This document shows positions 1-10,085 of a DNA stretch of 40,451 nucleotides, in pieces. The stretch is taken from contig JAFCCB010000003.1 of the NCBI GenBank assembly GCA_017610445.1, forward strand, positions 1-40,451. Reading direction: 5' to 3'. The translations under genes were made by a program, and so were the position numbers. The notes beneath the pieces are model-generated. The model worked only from the letters and a program-made list of their open reading frames with translations. It ran no database searches and was not told the origin of the DNA. Each line of letters starts with the position of its first letter. Positions within the stretch are counted from its first letter, which is position 1. This stretch comes from Candidatus Dojkabacteria bacterium. Lineage in GTDB: Archaea; Nanobdellota; Nanobdellia; Pacearchaeales; GW2011-AR1.

Positions 1-465
1 GAAGTTCTTACACAAAATTTAGAAATCACAGAACTTTTTGAAAAAGTAGTTGAAAAAATCAATCCAAAAATTGCACTTCCTTGGATAACTGTTGAATTAT
101 TAGGAGTTCTTAATCACAATAAAACCTCTCTTGATAAAACAAACATCAATCCCAAACATCTAATAGAATTATTAGAATTATTAAAAAATAACAAAATAAC
201 CCCTCTAAAAGCAAAAGATATTTTAAGAAAGTTTATACCTAAAAGTTTTTCACCGAAGAAAGAAAGTCTTGAAATTTTTTCAGATAAAAATAAGTTGAGA
301 AAAATAATAAAAAATATTTTAAGAAAAAATGGGAAAACAGTTGAAGATTATAAATCAGGAAATAAACAGGCAATTAATTTCTTAATTGGACAGGTTATGA
401 AAGAAACAAATAAGTCTGCAGATTATTTGGTTGTTAGGAAAGTGTTGGAGGGGGAGTTGGGGTAA
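1..465 (+). CDS. gatB: Asp/Glu-tRNA(Asn/Gln) amidotransferase subunit B (or GatE), C-terminal part, truncated by window start
   Basis: Frame 1 is open from base 1 to TAA at 463-465; ends ...VEDYKSGNKQAINFLIGQVMKETNKSADYLVVRKVLEGELG, typical of the GatB/Yqey C-terminal domain. Confidence 0.7.
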   Translation, partial: EVLTQNLEITELFEKVVEKINPKIALPWITVELLGVLNHNKTSLDKTNINPKHLIELLELLKNNKITPLKAKDILRKFIPKSFSPKKESLEIFSDKNKLRKIIKNILRKNGKTVEDYKSGNKQAINFLIGQVMKETNKSADYLVVRKVLEGELG

Positions 466-554
466 AATATTTATTTGAGATGTAAACAAAATTGAAGTTC
501 TATTTTCAGTATATTATATAAAATTCAGTTTCAAAAAATTACAAAAACTTTATA

Positions 555-959
555 ATGATAAAACAACCTCTTATAAGTATGAAAGTTCATCATGTAGCAA
601 TTACCGTTAATAATCTTAAAGAAAGTGTTAATTTTTACACTCAAATTTTAGGTTTTGAAATTGCCCAGAAGTTTGCAAGAGAAGATATGGGGGCATATGC
701 AACTTTTGTAAAATTAAATGATTTTCAAATAGAATTATGGCAATTTCGAGATATGAAAGAAAACTCTAATTCTTTAAATAACATTAAAGTAAAAGGGATA
801 AGACATATTGCATTTGAAGTTGAGAACCTAAATGAAACTATTTCCAAATTAATAGACAAAGGATTAAAATTTTCAGAGCCAAAACTTGGTGCAAGTGGAC
901 ACAATTATTCTTTTACAACAGATCCAAATGGGGTTGCTTTAGAATTTTATGAAAAGTAA
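555..959 (+). CDS. VOC/glyoxalase superfamily protein
   Basis: MKVHHVAITVNNLKESVNFYTQILGFE...GIRHIAFEVENLNETISKL...FTTDPNGVALEFYEK. Confidence 0.85.
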   Translation: MIKQPLISMKVHHVAITVNNLKESVNFYTQILGFEIAQKFAREDMGAYATFVKLNDFQIELWQFRDMKENSNSLNNIKVKGIRHIAFEVENLNETISKLIDKGLKFSEPKLGASGHNYSFTTDPNGVALEFYEK

Positions 960-1052
960 TTTTTTAAAACTAAACTTCTCACTCTCATTTGTCTCCCCCT
1001 AACACCCTTTACCAAAACATTTAAATATCTAAAACATTACTATTAAATTACA

Positions 1053-1329
1053 ATGGTAATGGATACTTTGCAGATAAGAATGAATAAGGGTTTGCTTAAA
1101 AGAATAGATTCTATAATCAAATCAAAGAATAGATTCTATAATCAAATCAGAAGTTTATTCTAATCGGGCTGAGGTAATTAGAGATGCTGTAAGAAGATTT
1201 GTATGGGAAAAAGAAGCAGGAAGTGTAAATTTTAAAGGTAATTCTGTCGAGCAAGTAAGAAAAATAAGAAAAAAATTATCTAAAGAAAAATTCAATATAA
1301 AAGAATTAAATAATTTTGGAAAGCTATAA
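1053..1329 (+). pseudogene. RHH (CopG/ParD-like) antitoxin-type DNA-binding protein, frameshifted by a 25-bp tandem duplication
   Basis: MVMDTLQIRMNKGLLKRIDSIIKS then, in another frame, EVYSNRAEVIRDAVRRFVWEKEAGSVNFKGNS...NNFGKL*; removing one 25-nt copy restores one frame. Confidence 0.75.
1099..1149 (+). repeat. 25-bp-period tandem duplication (aaagaatagattctataatcaaatca)
   Basis: 1099-1124 repeats at 1124-1149 without mismatch. Confidence 0.95.
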
Positions 1330-1761
1330 TATCTCTTCTGGAGTTTTTGCAATTACATTGTATCTTTTGCTAACTCTTATCAATTTCTTATCTCTAGTAA
1401 TTAAAATCGAGTTTGCCTTTTTAGCTAAAAGCATGTGGATAATATCATAAAAACTAATCTCATAATTTGATTCTTTTTCTATTTCTCTTGCTAAATCAAA
1501 CTCATTAACCGATAAGGTTATTCTTATAAAATTAGGAGAATAATTGAACATTTGCAGTTTTTTATTAAATATTTCTTTTTCTAAAATAAAACTTAATTCT
1601 TTTAATATAAAACCAGAATAATAAATAATAACATTTTCGTTTTCAGTTTTCTCAAAAAATTCCTTAGCTATTTTCCAGTAAGGTTTGCCTAAACTCGCAT
1701 CACCTTCTTTTTGCCATAAATTAAGATAAATACAAGTATCAACATAAAATCTTTTTTTCAT
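1324..1761 (-). CDS. PIN domain ribonuclease (VapC-like toxin)
   Basis: YVDTCIYLNLW..., SFYDIIHMLLAKKANSILITRDKKL acidic PIN motifs. Confidence 0.8.
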   Translation of the reverse strand: MKKRFYVDTCIYLNLWQKEGDASLGKPYWKIAKEFFEKTENENVIIYYSGFILKELSFILEKEIFNKKLQMFNYSPNFIRITLSVNEFDLAREIEKESNYEISFYDIIHMLLAKKANSILITRDKKLIRVSKRYNVIAKTPEEIL

Positions 1762-1826
1762 AATCTTTTTAATAATTATAGATTTATAAAATTATATTTT
1801 AATTTTCTAACTTCAAACAAACATCA

Positions 1827-2969
1827 TCACAAAACCAACTCAATAACAATCCCAAAAATAAATATTAAACTCAACAACCAAACAATTATCCAACTTAAAG
1901 GCATTTCATATTCAGGTTTTCTATTCCCAATTTTTTTAGCTTTTTTATTCATTAATAAAATCATAATTCCTGTTAAACCTCCACCAATAACACCCCCCAA
2001 CCCCAAAACTTTCACAAAATCCATTAAATTAAAAAAACTAACACTCAAATATAAAACCAAGGGAACAATTGAGACAAACAAAAAAGAAAACTTTCCCAGT
2101 CTCAAATCAAATCTAAATATGTCTTTTAATACAAAACTCAAAACAAAATAACTTGTAAACATTGTAAAAACCCCAAGCAGAACAACCAAATTCCCAAAAC
2201 CCAAAGTTGCAACTTCAGAAATCTCCCTGCCTAAAATCCCAACAAAAATAAAACTAAAAATAACATAAATAACAATTGGAATAAGAGCCCCAATAATAAT
2301 CGCTTTTTTTAATTTTTTTTCATTGCCTTTAATCTCTCTCTTTAATTCAGGAATAGCAGTAAATCCAAGTAAAGCAAACAAGATAACTCCTAAAGGAAAA
2401 AACAAATTTGAAAAATCATTATATAAAACATTTTCTAATTTTATTTGAGGAAAAAACCAGACAGCAATAATTAAAATAATAACCATAATTGTAATCACAC
2501 CCCATGTTTCAACACTCCTTAATTCTTTAAGTCCTTTTCTCAAAAGCAAAGTTATAATAAGCCAAAATCCAGCACCAAAATAAACCGCATAATTTAATCC
2601 TCCTGTAAATAACTGAGAAAAACTCTGCCCCTCACCAATTAAATAAGCAAGCAAAGCAGAATAAATGCTAAAAATAACTGCAAAAAACATAATTCTTTTT
2701 CCCCATTTGCCTAAATATTTTTTAGCATAACCTGTTAATTGATGCTCTCCTTTTGTTCTCAAAATAACTTCTCCCAAACATAATTTAGAAAACATGATGA
2801 CCGCCCCTAAAAATATCAGCCAAAAAAAACCTATTAAAAATCCGGATTTAGAAAATACATAAGGCAGTCCTAAAATTCCTGCTCCAATTACACTTCCTGA
2901 AAGTGTAAATACTGCTGCCCAAAATTTTTTATCCATTTTTTTATATAACATTTTATTCATAACCCTCAA
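1827..2969 (-). CDS. Aromatic amino acid / amino acid permease family transporter
   Basis: SGSVIGAGILGLPYVFSKSGFLIGFFWLIFLG, multiple hydrophobic segments. Confidence 0.8.
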   Translation of the reverse strand: MRVMNKMLYKKMDKKFWAAVFTLSGSVIGAGILGLPYVFSKSGFLIGFFWLIFLGAVIMFSKLCLGEVILRTKGEHQLTGYAKKYLGKWGKRIMFFAVIFSIYSALLAYLIGEGQSFSQLFTGGLNYAVYFGAGFWLIITLLLRKGLKELRSVETWGVITIMVIILIIAVWFFPQIKLENVLYNDFSNLFFPLGVILFALLGFTAIPELKREIKGNEKKLKKAIIIGALIPIVIYVIFSFIFVGILGREISEVATLGFGNLVVLLGVFTMFTSYFVLSFVLKDIFRFDLRLGKFSFLFVSIVPLVLYLSVSFFNLMDFVKVLGLGGVIGGGLTGIMILLMNKKAKKIGNRKPEYEMPLSWIIVWLLSLIFIFGIVIELVL

Positions 2970-3006
2970 TTATAATCTCTTATCATCTCTGATTAAATTT
3001 TTAAGC

Positions 3007-3189
3007 TCAGGATTTATAACATCTCCTAATAACAAGACACAAAATAATAACTACATTTAATAACAACCATAAAATTAATGAACTAATCCAAAGATTCCCA
3101 TTAACTTCTAATAAATACTGAACATAATATAAAAATACAAAAAATGTTAATTCAGCAATAACTCCATAACCCAACTTTTTTATTTCCAT
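3007..3189 (-). CDS. Small membrane protein, unknown function
   Basis: 60-aa ORF with two hydrophobic segments in a collinear gene run. Confidence 0.5.
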   Translation of the reverse strand: MEIKKLGYGVIAELTFFVFLYYVQYLLEVNGNLWISSLILWLLLNVVIILCLVIRRCYKS

Positions 3190-3223
3190 TTTATCTCCTT
3201 TTATTTTTCTTATTTTATAAATT

Positions 3224-5746
3224 TTATTCCTCTACATATTTCATTACAACTTTTGTTATCAAGATGGCTAGAATATAACCAATTACAATCCCTATAATTA
3301 GGATAAACCAGGCAAATATCCCAAGAGGGGCAATATGGAAAAATTTACTTAATGGAGTATAAACTACCAATAATTGTAATAGTACAGAACCGATTAAAGC
3401 AACAAGAAGCCATTTATTAGAAAACCAACTCAATTTATCTTGATATCTTATACTTCCTATCCTTACGAATTCATAAAGAACAAATCCTGTAAATAAAGCT
3501 GTTCTTGCTTGTTCTATTCCTGAAACAAATAAAACTATAAAAAAAGTAGCAAATAAGAGTATCATTTTTTTAATTCCTATAGCCCCAATCAACCAGGCTA
3601 ATTTTTTATTTATAATTGGCTCTTTCTTTTTTCTTGGGGGTTTATTCATAATATCTGAACGAGCAGGGTCTGCTCCTAAAGCAAGAGCAGGGAAACCATC
3701 TGTAAGAAGATTAATCCATAATATTTGGATAGGTAATAAAATCGGTTCTTTTAATGTGAGAAATAAAGTAGCTAAGAATAGAACACCAACTTCTGCTAAA
3801 TTACAGACAAACAAATAATTAATAAATTTTCTTATATTATCAAAAGCTCTTCTTCCTTCTTTTACTGCAGAAACAATAGAAGCAAAATTATTATCTAATA
3901 AAATTATGTCGCTTGCTTGTTTTGCAACTTCTGTTCCTCTGCCGACAGCAATTCCAACATCTGCTTTTTTTAAGGCAAGAGCATCATTAACTCCATCACC
4001 AGTCATTGCTATCCTATAATCTTTTTTTAAAATTTCTAAAATTCTTAATTTATGAAAGGGAGAAACTCTTGCAAAAATATTTATAGTTTTTAATTTTTCT
4101 TCAAGTTCTTTATTTTTTAATTTATCTAATTCTCTTCCAATCATAACTCCCTTGCTCTTTAATCCTATCTTGTCTGCAATAGCTTTAGCTGTTAGAGGAT
4201 TATCTCCAGTCATCATTATGACTCTAATCCCTGCTGTTTTGCAATTTTTTAATGCTTCTTTAACTTCTTTTTTTGGAGGGTCAATCATTGCCTGCAAACC
4301 CAACCAGACTAAATTTTCTTCAGAAGTATTTTTTGAAGAAGTTTGTTTAAATGCAAATCCCAAAATTCTTAATGCCTTAGAAGCAAATTGTCTGTTTCGT
4401 TCTAAAATCTCTTCTTTAATTTTATTATTTATTTTAATAAATTTTCCGTTTTTATAGATTTTATCACATTTTTCTAATAGAATTTCTGGAGCACCCTTAG
4501 AAAACATGAAGTATTTTTCTTTATTTTTATAAACAATACTCATCATCTTTCTGTCAGAAGTAAAAGAAATCTCTTCTATTTTTTTATACTCTTTAATTTT
4601 ATTTTTTAACAATTTGTCTGCAAGTTTTTTTAAAGCAATTTCTGTCTGGTCTCCTAAATAAATTTGCTTGTTTTTATCATTATATCCTGTTTTTGCATTA
4701 TTACATAAACTCCCGCAAACCAAAAGCTCTTTTACTTCATTAAAATTTTTTTCATTTAATTCAGAAGCACTAAAAAATTTGTTATTGAAAAATAAATCAG
4801 TTATTGACATTTCATTTTTTGTTAATGTTCCTGTTTTATCTGTGCAGACAACATCAACAGCACCAGAGGATTCTACAACATTTAATTTTCTCACTAGGGC
4901 GTTTTTGCCTGCCATAACTTTAGCTCCTATTGCTAAAACTAAAACTAAAACTGCAGGCAAACCTTCAGGGATAGCTGCAACAGCCAAGGAAATCGAAATA
5001 AGTATTGATTCATAAAGGCCATATTTGAAAATACTTACTAAAAATAATAAAACGACAATCCCTAGGGTGACATAAAAAATCTTTTTGCTAAAAGTTTTTA
5101 TTTCAATTTCAAAAGGAGTTTTTTCTTCTTTCATCTCTTGGAGTTTCCCTGCAATATTGCCTATTTCTGTCTTCATTCCGATTTTAGTAACTAGTGCTTT
5201 AGCATTGCCAGAATTTACAAAAGTTCCCTTAAACAATTCATCATTGATTTTTTTGTTTACTGCCTTAGATTCTCCAGTTAAGGTAGACTCATCAATTTCT
5301 AAACTAAAAGCTTCAATAATCTTTGCGTCTGCAGGGATTATATCCCCTTCCTCTAATAAAACTAAATCTCCTGGAACAATATTTGTTATACTTATTTTAA
5401 TTTCTCTTCCATCTCTAATAACTCTTGTCTGAGGGGTTGCTATTTTTTGCAAAGCTTCAATTGTTTTTTCAGCTTTGTAATCCTGAAAGAATCCAGATAA
5501 AGCAGAAGCAAAAACTATAATTAAAATTAAAACAGTATCAATTACATTTGAATCTTGATTAGGAAGAAAACCAATAGCCCATGAGATTATTGCTACAAAA
5601 ACTAAAAGCAAAATTAACGGAGAGGTAAATTGAGATACAAAAATTTTAAGACCATTCGCTCTTCTTTGTTTCTTAAGTTCATTCTTTCCAAATTTAAAAA
5701 CTCTTTTTTTAGCTTCTAAACTTGTTAATCCTCTTTTTTCTTGCAT
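3224..5746 (-). CDS. P-type cation-transporting ATPase (P2-type, Ca2+/cation)
   Basis: CTDKTGTLTKNEM phosphorylation motif, LTGES, MTGDNPLTAKAIA, MTGDGVNDALALKKADVGIA. Confidence 0.93.
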   Translation of the reverse strand: MQEKRGLTSLEAKKRVFKFGKNELKKQRRANGLKIFVSQFTSPLILLLVFVAIISWAIGFLPNQDSNVIDTVLILIIVFASALSGFFQDYKAEKTIEALQKIATPQTRVIRDGREIKISITNIVPGDLVLLEEGDIIPADAKIIEAFSLEIDESTLTGESKAVNKKINDELFKGTFVNSGNAKALVTKIGMKTEIGNIAGKLQEMKEEKTPFEIEIKTFSKKIFYVTLGIVVLLFLVSIFKYGLYESILISISLAVAAIPEGLPAVLVLVLAIGAKVMAGKNALVRKLNVVESSGAVDVVCTDKTGTLTKNEMSITDLFFNNKFFSASELNEKNFNEVKELLVCGSLCNNAKTGYNDKNKQIYLGDQTEIALKKLADKLLKNKIKEYKKIEEISFTSDRKMMSIVYKNKEKYFMFSKGAPEILLEKCDKIYKNGKFIKINNKIKEEILERNRQFASKALRILGFAFKQTSSKNTSEENLVWLGLQAMIDPPKKEVKEALKNCKTAGIRVIMMTGDNPLTAKAIADKIGLKSKGVMIGRELDKLKNKELEEKLKTINIFARVSPFHKLRILEILKKDYRIAMTGDGVNDALALKKADVGIAVGRGTEVAKQASDIILLDNNFASIVSAVKEGRRAFDNIRKFINYLFVCNLAEVGVLFLATLFLTLKEPILLPIQILWINLLTDGFPALALGADPARSDIMNKPPRKKKEPIINKKLAWLIGAIGIKKMILLFATFFIVLFVSGIEQARTALFTGFVLYEFVRIGSIRYQDKLSWFSNKWLLVALIGSVLLQLLVVYTPLSKFFHIAPLGIFAWFILIIGIVIGYILAILITKVVMKYVEE

Positions 5747-5874
5747 TTTACACCTAAATAAATCTTTTCTATGTTTTTATATCTTATGAAATGGATATAA
5801 TAACTCAGTAATTTTTAAATCTAAATTTACTCTTTAAAAAATGATAAAAATATTGAAATCTAAGAAAAATAACA

Positions 5875-7083
5875 TTATTCATATCTCAAAGCATCAACAG
5901 GTTTTATTTTTGAAGCATTTATCGCAGGCAAGACTCCTGAAATTGCTCCTGTTAATACTGCAAATAAAATACACCCTATAAAAAGATAAGGAGAATAGCT
6001 TGGCTGCAGAAATCCCCACCCGAGATTTTCTAAAACATATCCTCCAATTGTTGTAAACAATACCCCCAAGAGAACCCCAAGAACCCCCCCTACAAATCCA
6101 AGAAAGCCAGACTCAAATAAAAATATATCAAAAATATCTGAGTTTCGAGCTCCAATTGATTTTATTATCCCTATCTCTTTCACTCTTTCAAGAACAGAAG
6201 TTACCATTGTGTTGGAAGTATTAATCACAGAAACTATTACTGAAATAAGGGCAATTAAAACTACAAACCCAATAATTATATTTAAAACAATTGAATAACT
6301 TTTTATCAAGTCTTCAAATGACTGAACAAAAAAATCCTCTTTTCCTTTTTTTACATCTCTTGTTTTTCTTAAATTGTTCTCAACATCTAAAACTACCCCT
6401 TTTATTTTTTCTGAATCTACTTTTGCGATTATCCAGCTATAAGAATTATTTTTATCAGGATATAAATCATCTATAAAATCATTAGTTATGTAAATATTTG
6501 AATCATCCTGCGGGCTTCCGACTTTTTCAAAAAATCCAACAACTCTTAAGTCCTGCCCCTGAACTTCTATTTTATCATTTAATTCATATGGCTCTGAAAA
6601 AATTTTGTCTTTTATTTTATAATTATATCCTAAAACAACTTTCCCTTTATCTCCGCTTTTCAGCCCCCTCCCTTCGTCTACTCCCACATTTGATATCTGC
6701 ATTATTAACGGTTTTTTAGGGTCATAAGCTGTAAGAAATGCATATTTCGTCTTGGTTTTTTGCTTTACTTCTACAGCTTTTATATAAACCCCTGTTGCTT
6801 CATAAACTCCTGAAGATTTTTCTACTGCTCTTAAATCATCTTCAGTTAATACAAAATCATCACTTAATCCTATAAGCCCTGCTCCTTTTGGCTGAACAAT
6901 TATTTTATCTGCTGAAGTTCCTGCAGTTGTTTTTTCAATGTATTCATAAAGCCCAAGTCCAAAACTGATAAAAATAAAAATAGTTGCAATCCCCATAAAA
7001 ATAGAAAGAACAGTTAAAAAACTCCTTAATTTTCTATTCCAGATATTCCTTAATGAATAAACCATCATTTCTTTGCTTATCAT
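5875..7083 (-). CDS. MacB/FtsX-family ABC transporter permease
   Basis: N-terminal LRNIWNRKLRSFLTVLSIFMGIA, C-terminal SVLERVKEIGIIKSIGARNSDIFDIFLFES and PAINASKIKPVDALRYE. Confidence 0.9.
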   Translation of the reverse strand: MISKEMMVYSLRNIWNRKLRSFLTVLSIFMGIATIFIFISFGLGLYEYIEKTTAGTSADKIIVQPKGAGLIGLSDDFVLTEDDLRAVEKSSGVYEATGVYIKAVEVKQKTKTKYAFLTAYDPKKPLIMQISNVGVDEGRGLKSGDKGKVVLGYNYKIKDKIFSEPYELNDKIEVQGQDLRVVGFFEKVGSPQDDSNIYITNDFIDDLYPDKNNSYSWIIAKVDSEKIKGVVLDVENNLRKTRDVKKGKEDFFVQSFEDLIKSYSIVLNIIIGFVVLIALISVIVSVINTSNTMVTSVLERVKEIGIIKSIGARNSDIFDIFLFESGFLGFVGGVLGVLLGVLFTTIGGYVLENLGWGFLQPSYSPYLFIGCILFAVLTGAISGVLPAINASKIKPVDALRYE

Positions 7084-8285
7084 TTTCTCAACGCCTCAAC
7101 AGGATTTTGTTTAGCAGCATTCATCGCAGGAGCAATTCCTGATACTGCACCTATAATAAAACTACCAGCCAGCGAAAGTAAAATTAATGGCACACTTATA
7201 TTTATTTTTGCAGATGAGCCGACAAAATTGTTGATTCCAAAAACTCCTGCATAACCTGCAATTATCCCAATTATCACCCCGATTACCCCCCCGATTAATC
7301 CAAGCATTCCAGATTCAACTAAAAACTGCAAAAAAATATCACTATTTTTCGCCCCTATTGCTTTCATTATTCCTATCTCTTTTGTTCTTTCCAAAACAGA
7401 GGTTGTCATTGTGTTAATTATCCCAACTACCCCAACAATTATTGAAATTGATGCAATTATAATAATAAATATCTGAATTCCTCCTAAAATGCTGTTTATT
7501 TTTTCTAAAATAGACTGGGGAGTCTGGATATCAAAATCTTCTTCACCTACTTTAACATCCCTTCTTTTCCTCATTAATTTTTCTATATCTTCTTGAGCTT
7601 TGTCCATCAAATCTTTGTCTTTTATTTTAACCCCAATAATATCAACATCATCTCCATACCCAATTAAATCATCTAAATCATCATTTCCAACTGCAATAAT
7701 ATTATCAAAAAGAAAACTCCCTTTTTTTTCCAAAATGCCCGCAACTGTAAATTTCTTCCCCTGAATTAAAACATCCTTCCCAGGAGTTATTTCTTTTTTA
7801 AAAGTTTTGTCTAAATAATTGTGCCCAAGAAAAACATAATTAGATTCTCCCTCTTTTAACAAATGCCCTTTTTCTGCTTTCACTCCAATTAATTTATAAA
7901 CTAAATTTCTATCTTCTTCTGGAATTGATATTGCCATGCCAAATTTCACTTCATTATGGTATTCTATTTTTACTGATTTTATATTCCTTGCAAATGCTTT
8001 TTCAACAACACTAAGTTTTTCTATTGCTTTTACATCATCTTTTGTCAGAGGTTTTGTTACTCCGCTTCCAGGCGCCCCATATCCAGATAATCCCTTAGCC
8101 TGAACACTCAAAATTTCTGTTGAACCTACTTCAAACTGGGACAAGACAGCTGTCTGCAGTCCATTTCCTAAAGTTATTAAAGAAACAACTGTTGCTATTC
8201 CAATTAAAATCCCAATAACAGTAAGCCAGCTTCTTATTTTTCTCCTTTTAAGATTTTTAAGAGGCAAGAAAAAAATATTTTTCAT
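7080..8285 (-). CDS. MacB/FtsX-family ABC transporter permease
   Basis: LKNLKRRKIRSWLTVIGILIGIATV..., SVLERTKEIGIMKAIGAKNSDIFLQFLVES; 4-nt ATGA overlap with the next permease. Confidence 0.9.
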   Translation of the reverse strand: MKNIFFLPLKNLKRRKIRSWLTVIGILIGIATVVSLITLGNGLQTAVLSQFEVGSTEILSVQAKGLSGYGAPGSGVTKPLTKDDVKAIEKLSVVEKAFARNIKSVKIEYHNEVKFGMAISIPEEDRNLVYKLIGVKAEKGHLLKEGESNYVFLGHNYLDKTFKKEITPGKDVLIQGKKFTVAGILEKKGSFLFDNIIAVGNDDLDDLIGYGDDVDIIGVKIKDKDLMDKAQEDIEKLMRKRRDVKVGEEDFDIQTPQSILEKINSILGGIQIFIIIIASISIIVGVVGIINTMTTSVLERTKEIGIMKAIGAKNSDIFLQFLVESGMLGLIGGVIGVIIGIIAGYAGVFGINNFVGSSAKINISVPLILLSLAGSFIIGAVSGIAPAMNAAKQNPVEALRK

Positions 8286-8286
8286 C

Positions 8287-8955
8287 TTATATTTTTCCGT
8301 CTTTTATTTTTACTATTCTTCTGGCTTTTTTCGCCATATGCATATCATGAGTTACGATAATTATTGTTTTCCCTTTTTTGTTTAAATCTTTTAAAATATC
8401 AAGAACTTTTTCTCCTGATTTACTGTCTAAATTGCCTGTTGGTTCGTCAGCTAAAACAACATCTGGGTCATTTGCTAATGCCCTGGCAATTGCAACTCTT
8501 TGTCTTTCTCCTCCGCTTAATTCAGAAGGAAGATGATTTTCCCTTTCTTTTAATCCTAACTCAAACAATAATTCTTTTGCTCTGTCTTCTCTTTCTTTTT
8601 TTGAAACATTTTGAAAAAACATTGGGAGAGTAACATTTTCCAAAGCAGTCAAAGTAGGGATGAGATTAAATGACTGAAAAATAAATCCTATTTTTTTCCC
8701 TCTTATCTGAGCAAGATTACTTTCTGTCAAATGTTCAATATTTTTATTATCTAAAAAAATCTCTCCATTTGTTGCCAAATCCAAGGCTCCGATAAGATTC
8801 ATTAAAGTTGATTTTCCGCTTCCAGAAGGTCCAACAACCGCAACAAAATCCCCTGAATTTATTTTTAAATCAGCATTTCTTACAGCCCGAACAATAGAAT
8901 TTCCTAATTTATAGTTTCTGCAGACATTTTTTAATTTAATTATTTCTTTTTCCAT
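8287..8955 (-). CDS. ABC transporter ATPase (LolD/MacB-type)
   Basis: Walker A GPSGSGKST, signature LSGGERQRVAIARAL, Walker B VVLADEPTGNLD. Confidence 0.95.
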   Translation of the reverse strand: MEKEIIKLKNVCRNYKLGNSIVRAVRNADLKINSGDFVAVVGPSGSGKSTLMNLIGALDLATNGEIFLDNKNIEHLTESNLAQIRGKKIGFIFQSFNLIPTLTALENVTLPMFFQNVSKKEREDRAKELLFELGLKERENHLPSELSGGERQRVAIARALANDPDVVLADEPTGNLDSKSGEKVLDILKDLNKKGKTIIIVTHDMHMAKKARRIVKIKDGKI

Positions 8956-8997
8956 TTTTAAAGATTATATTTTAATATATCAATATATTTAACAAGA

Positions 8998-9008
8998 TTT
9001 ATAAATAC
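8998..9008 (+). promoter_or_regulatory. TATA-like box for the 9030 gene (leaderless spacing)
   Basis: tttataaata about 23-31 nt before ATG at 9030. Confidence 0.5.
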
Positions 9009-9029
9009 TCTCTTGTTTGTATATTTAAA

Positions 9030-9878
9030 ATGAATAAAAAGAGGTTGGTTTTGCTTTTGGTATTTTGGATTTTTTTAATTAGTCTAAATTTTGCTACAGC
9101 CTCTTCTACATGTAATTTAAACATTTCTTTAGTAAATCAAGACCCTGAATATGCAGTTCCAGGAGATTATGTAAAAGTTGTTTTTCAGATGAGTGGAATT
9201 GAGAACAGCAAATGTAATGGGGCAATATTTAAGGTTGTTCCTAAATATCCTTTCTCTTTAGATGAAAACAAAAGTGCAATTAAAAAATTAGAAGGAGGCA
9301 CATATGTTTTTGGTTACAAAAAAACATGGAACCTTCCCTACACTTTAAGAGTTGATGAAAATGCCATCGACGGAAATAATGAAATAGAAATTAATTATGC
9401 CCCTAAAAATTTTAATGAAAATTTTTTCTCAAAAATTTTTAATATAAGTGTCAAAGATTCAAGAGTTGATTTTGAGATTTCTGTAAAAGATTATGATTCT
9501 GAAAATAATCAGATTACTTTTGAGATATTAAATATTGGAGATAGTGATGTTGAAGCATTAACAGTTAATATTCCTGAACAAAAAAATTTTATTCTTAAAG
9601 GAAGCTCAAGAAATATAATTGGGAGTTTAGACAGCAACGAAGATACTACATTTACATTTAAGGCAAATCCAAAAAAAGGTAATATTAACATGAATATTTT
9701 ATATACAGATATTAATAATATAAGAAGAAATTTAAACAAAACAATCTTTTTTAATCCAAAATATTTTGAATCTGAAAAAAAAGGATTTTCAGTCTCTTTT
9801 TATATTCTAATTATATTTATTATTGCAATTGCTCTTTTTTATATCCAAAAGAAATTAAAAAACAAAAGAAAACATTAA
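9030..9878 (+). CDS. Secreted, C-terminally membrane-anchored surface protein (COG1361/S-layer-like)
   Basis: N-terminal signal sequence, beta-rich ectodomain, C-terminal TM plus Lys-rich tail; divergent from the ABC genes. Confidence 0.7.
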   Translation: MNKKRLVLLLVFWIFLISLNFATASSTCNLNISLVNQDPEYAVPGDYVKVVFQMSGIENSKCNGAIFKVVPKYPFSLDENKSAIKKLEGGTYVFGYKKTWNLPYTLRVDENAIDGNNEIEINYAPKNFNENFFSKIFNISVKDSRVDFEISVKDYDSENNQITFEILNIGDSDVEALTVNIPEQKNFILKGSSRNIIGSLDSNEDTTFTFKANPKKGNINMNILYTDINNIRRNLNKTIFFNPKYFESEKKGFSVSFYILIIFIIAIALFYIQKKLKNKRKH

Positions 9879-10030
9879 ATTTTCTGGTGTATAACTAAAA
9901 AAGAACCAACAAGCAAAGCTGCGAAAATCCAAGGAACTCTTATTTTTTCCAATAATTTCCAAGTTAAGAAAGTTAATAAAAATGCAATGCCTAAAAATAA
10001 AAATATATTTATTATCTTATCTCTTTTACA
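9875..10030 (-). pseudogene. Membrane protein N-terminal fragment, possibly Kef/CPA antiporter-like
   Basis: Open frame without ATG: CKRDKIINIFLFLGIAFLLTFLTWKLLEKIRVPWIFAALLVGSFLVIHQKI*. Confidence 0.3.
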
Positions 10031-10085
10031 TTAAAATTAATAATATAAATTATACAAATTTTTTTAAATTAATTATACGAATTTA

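Noticed and set aside
4152-5432. Plus-strand ORFs at 4152, 4668 and 5085
   Set aside because: Antisense to the P-type ATPase; composition reflects the complementary strand and no family features were seen.
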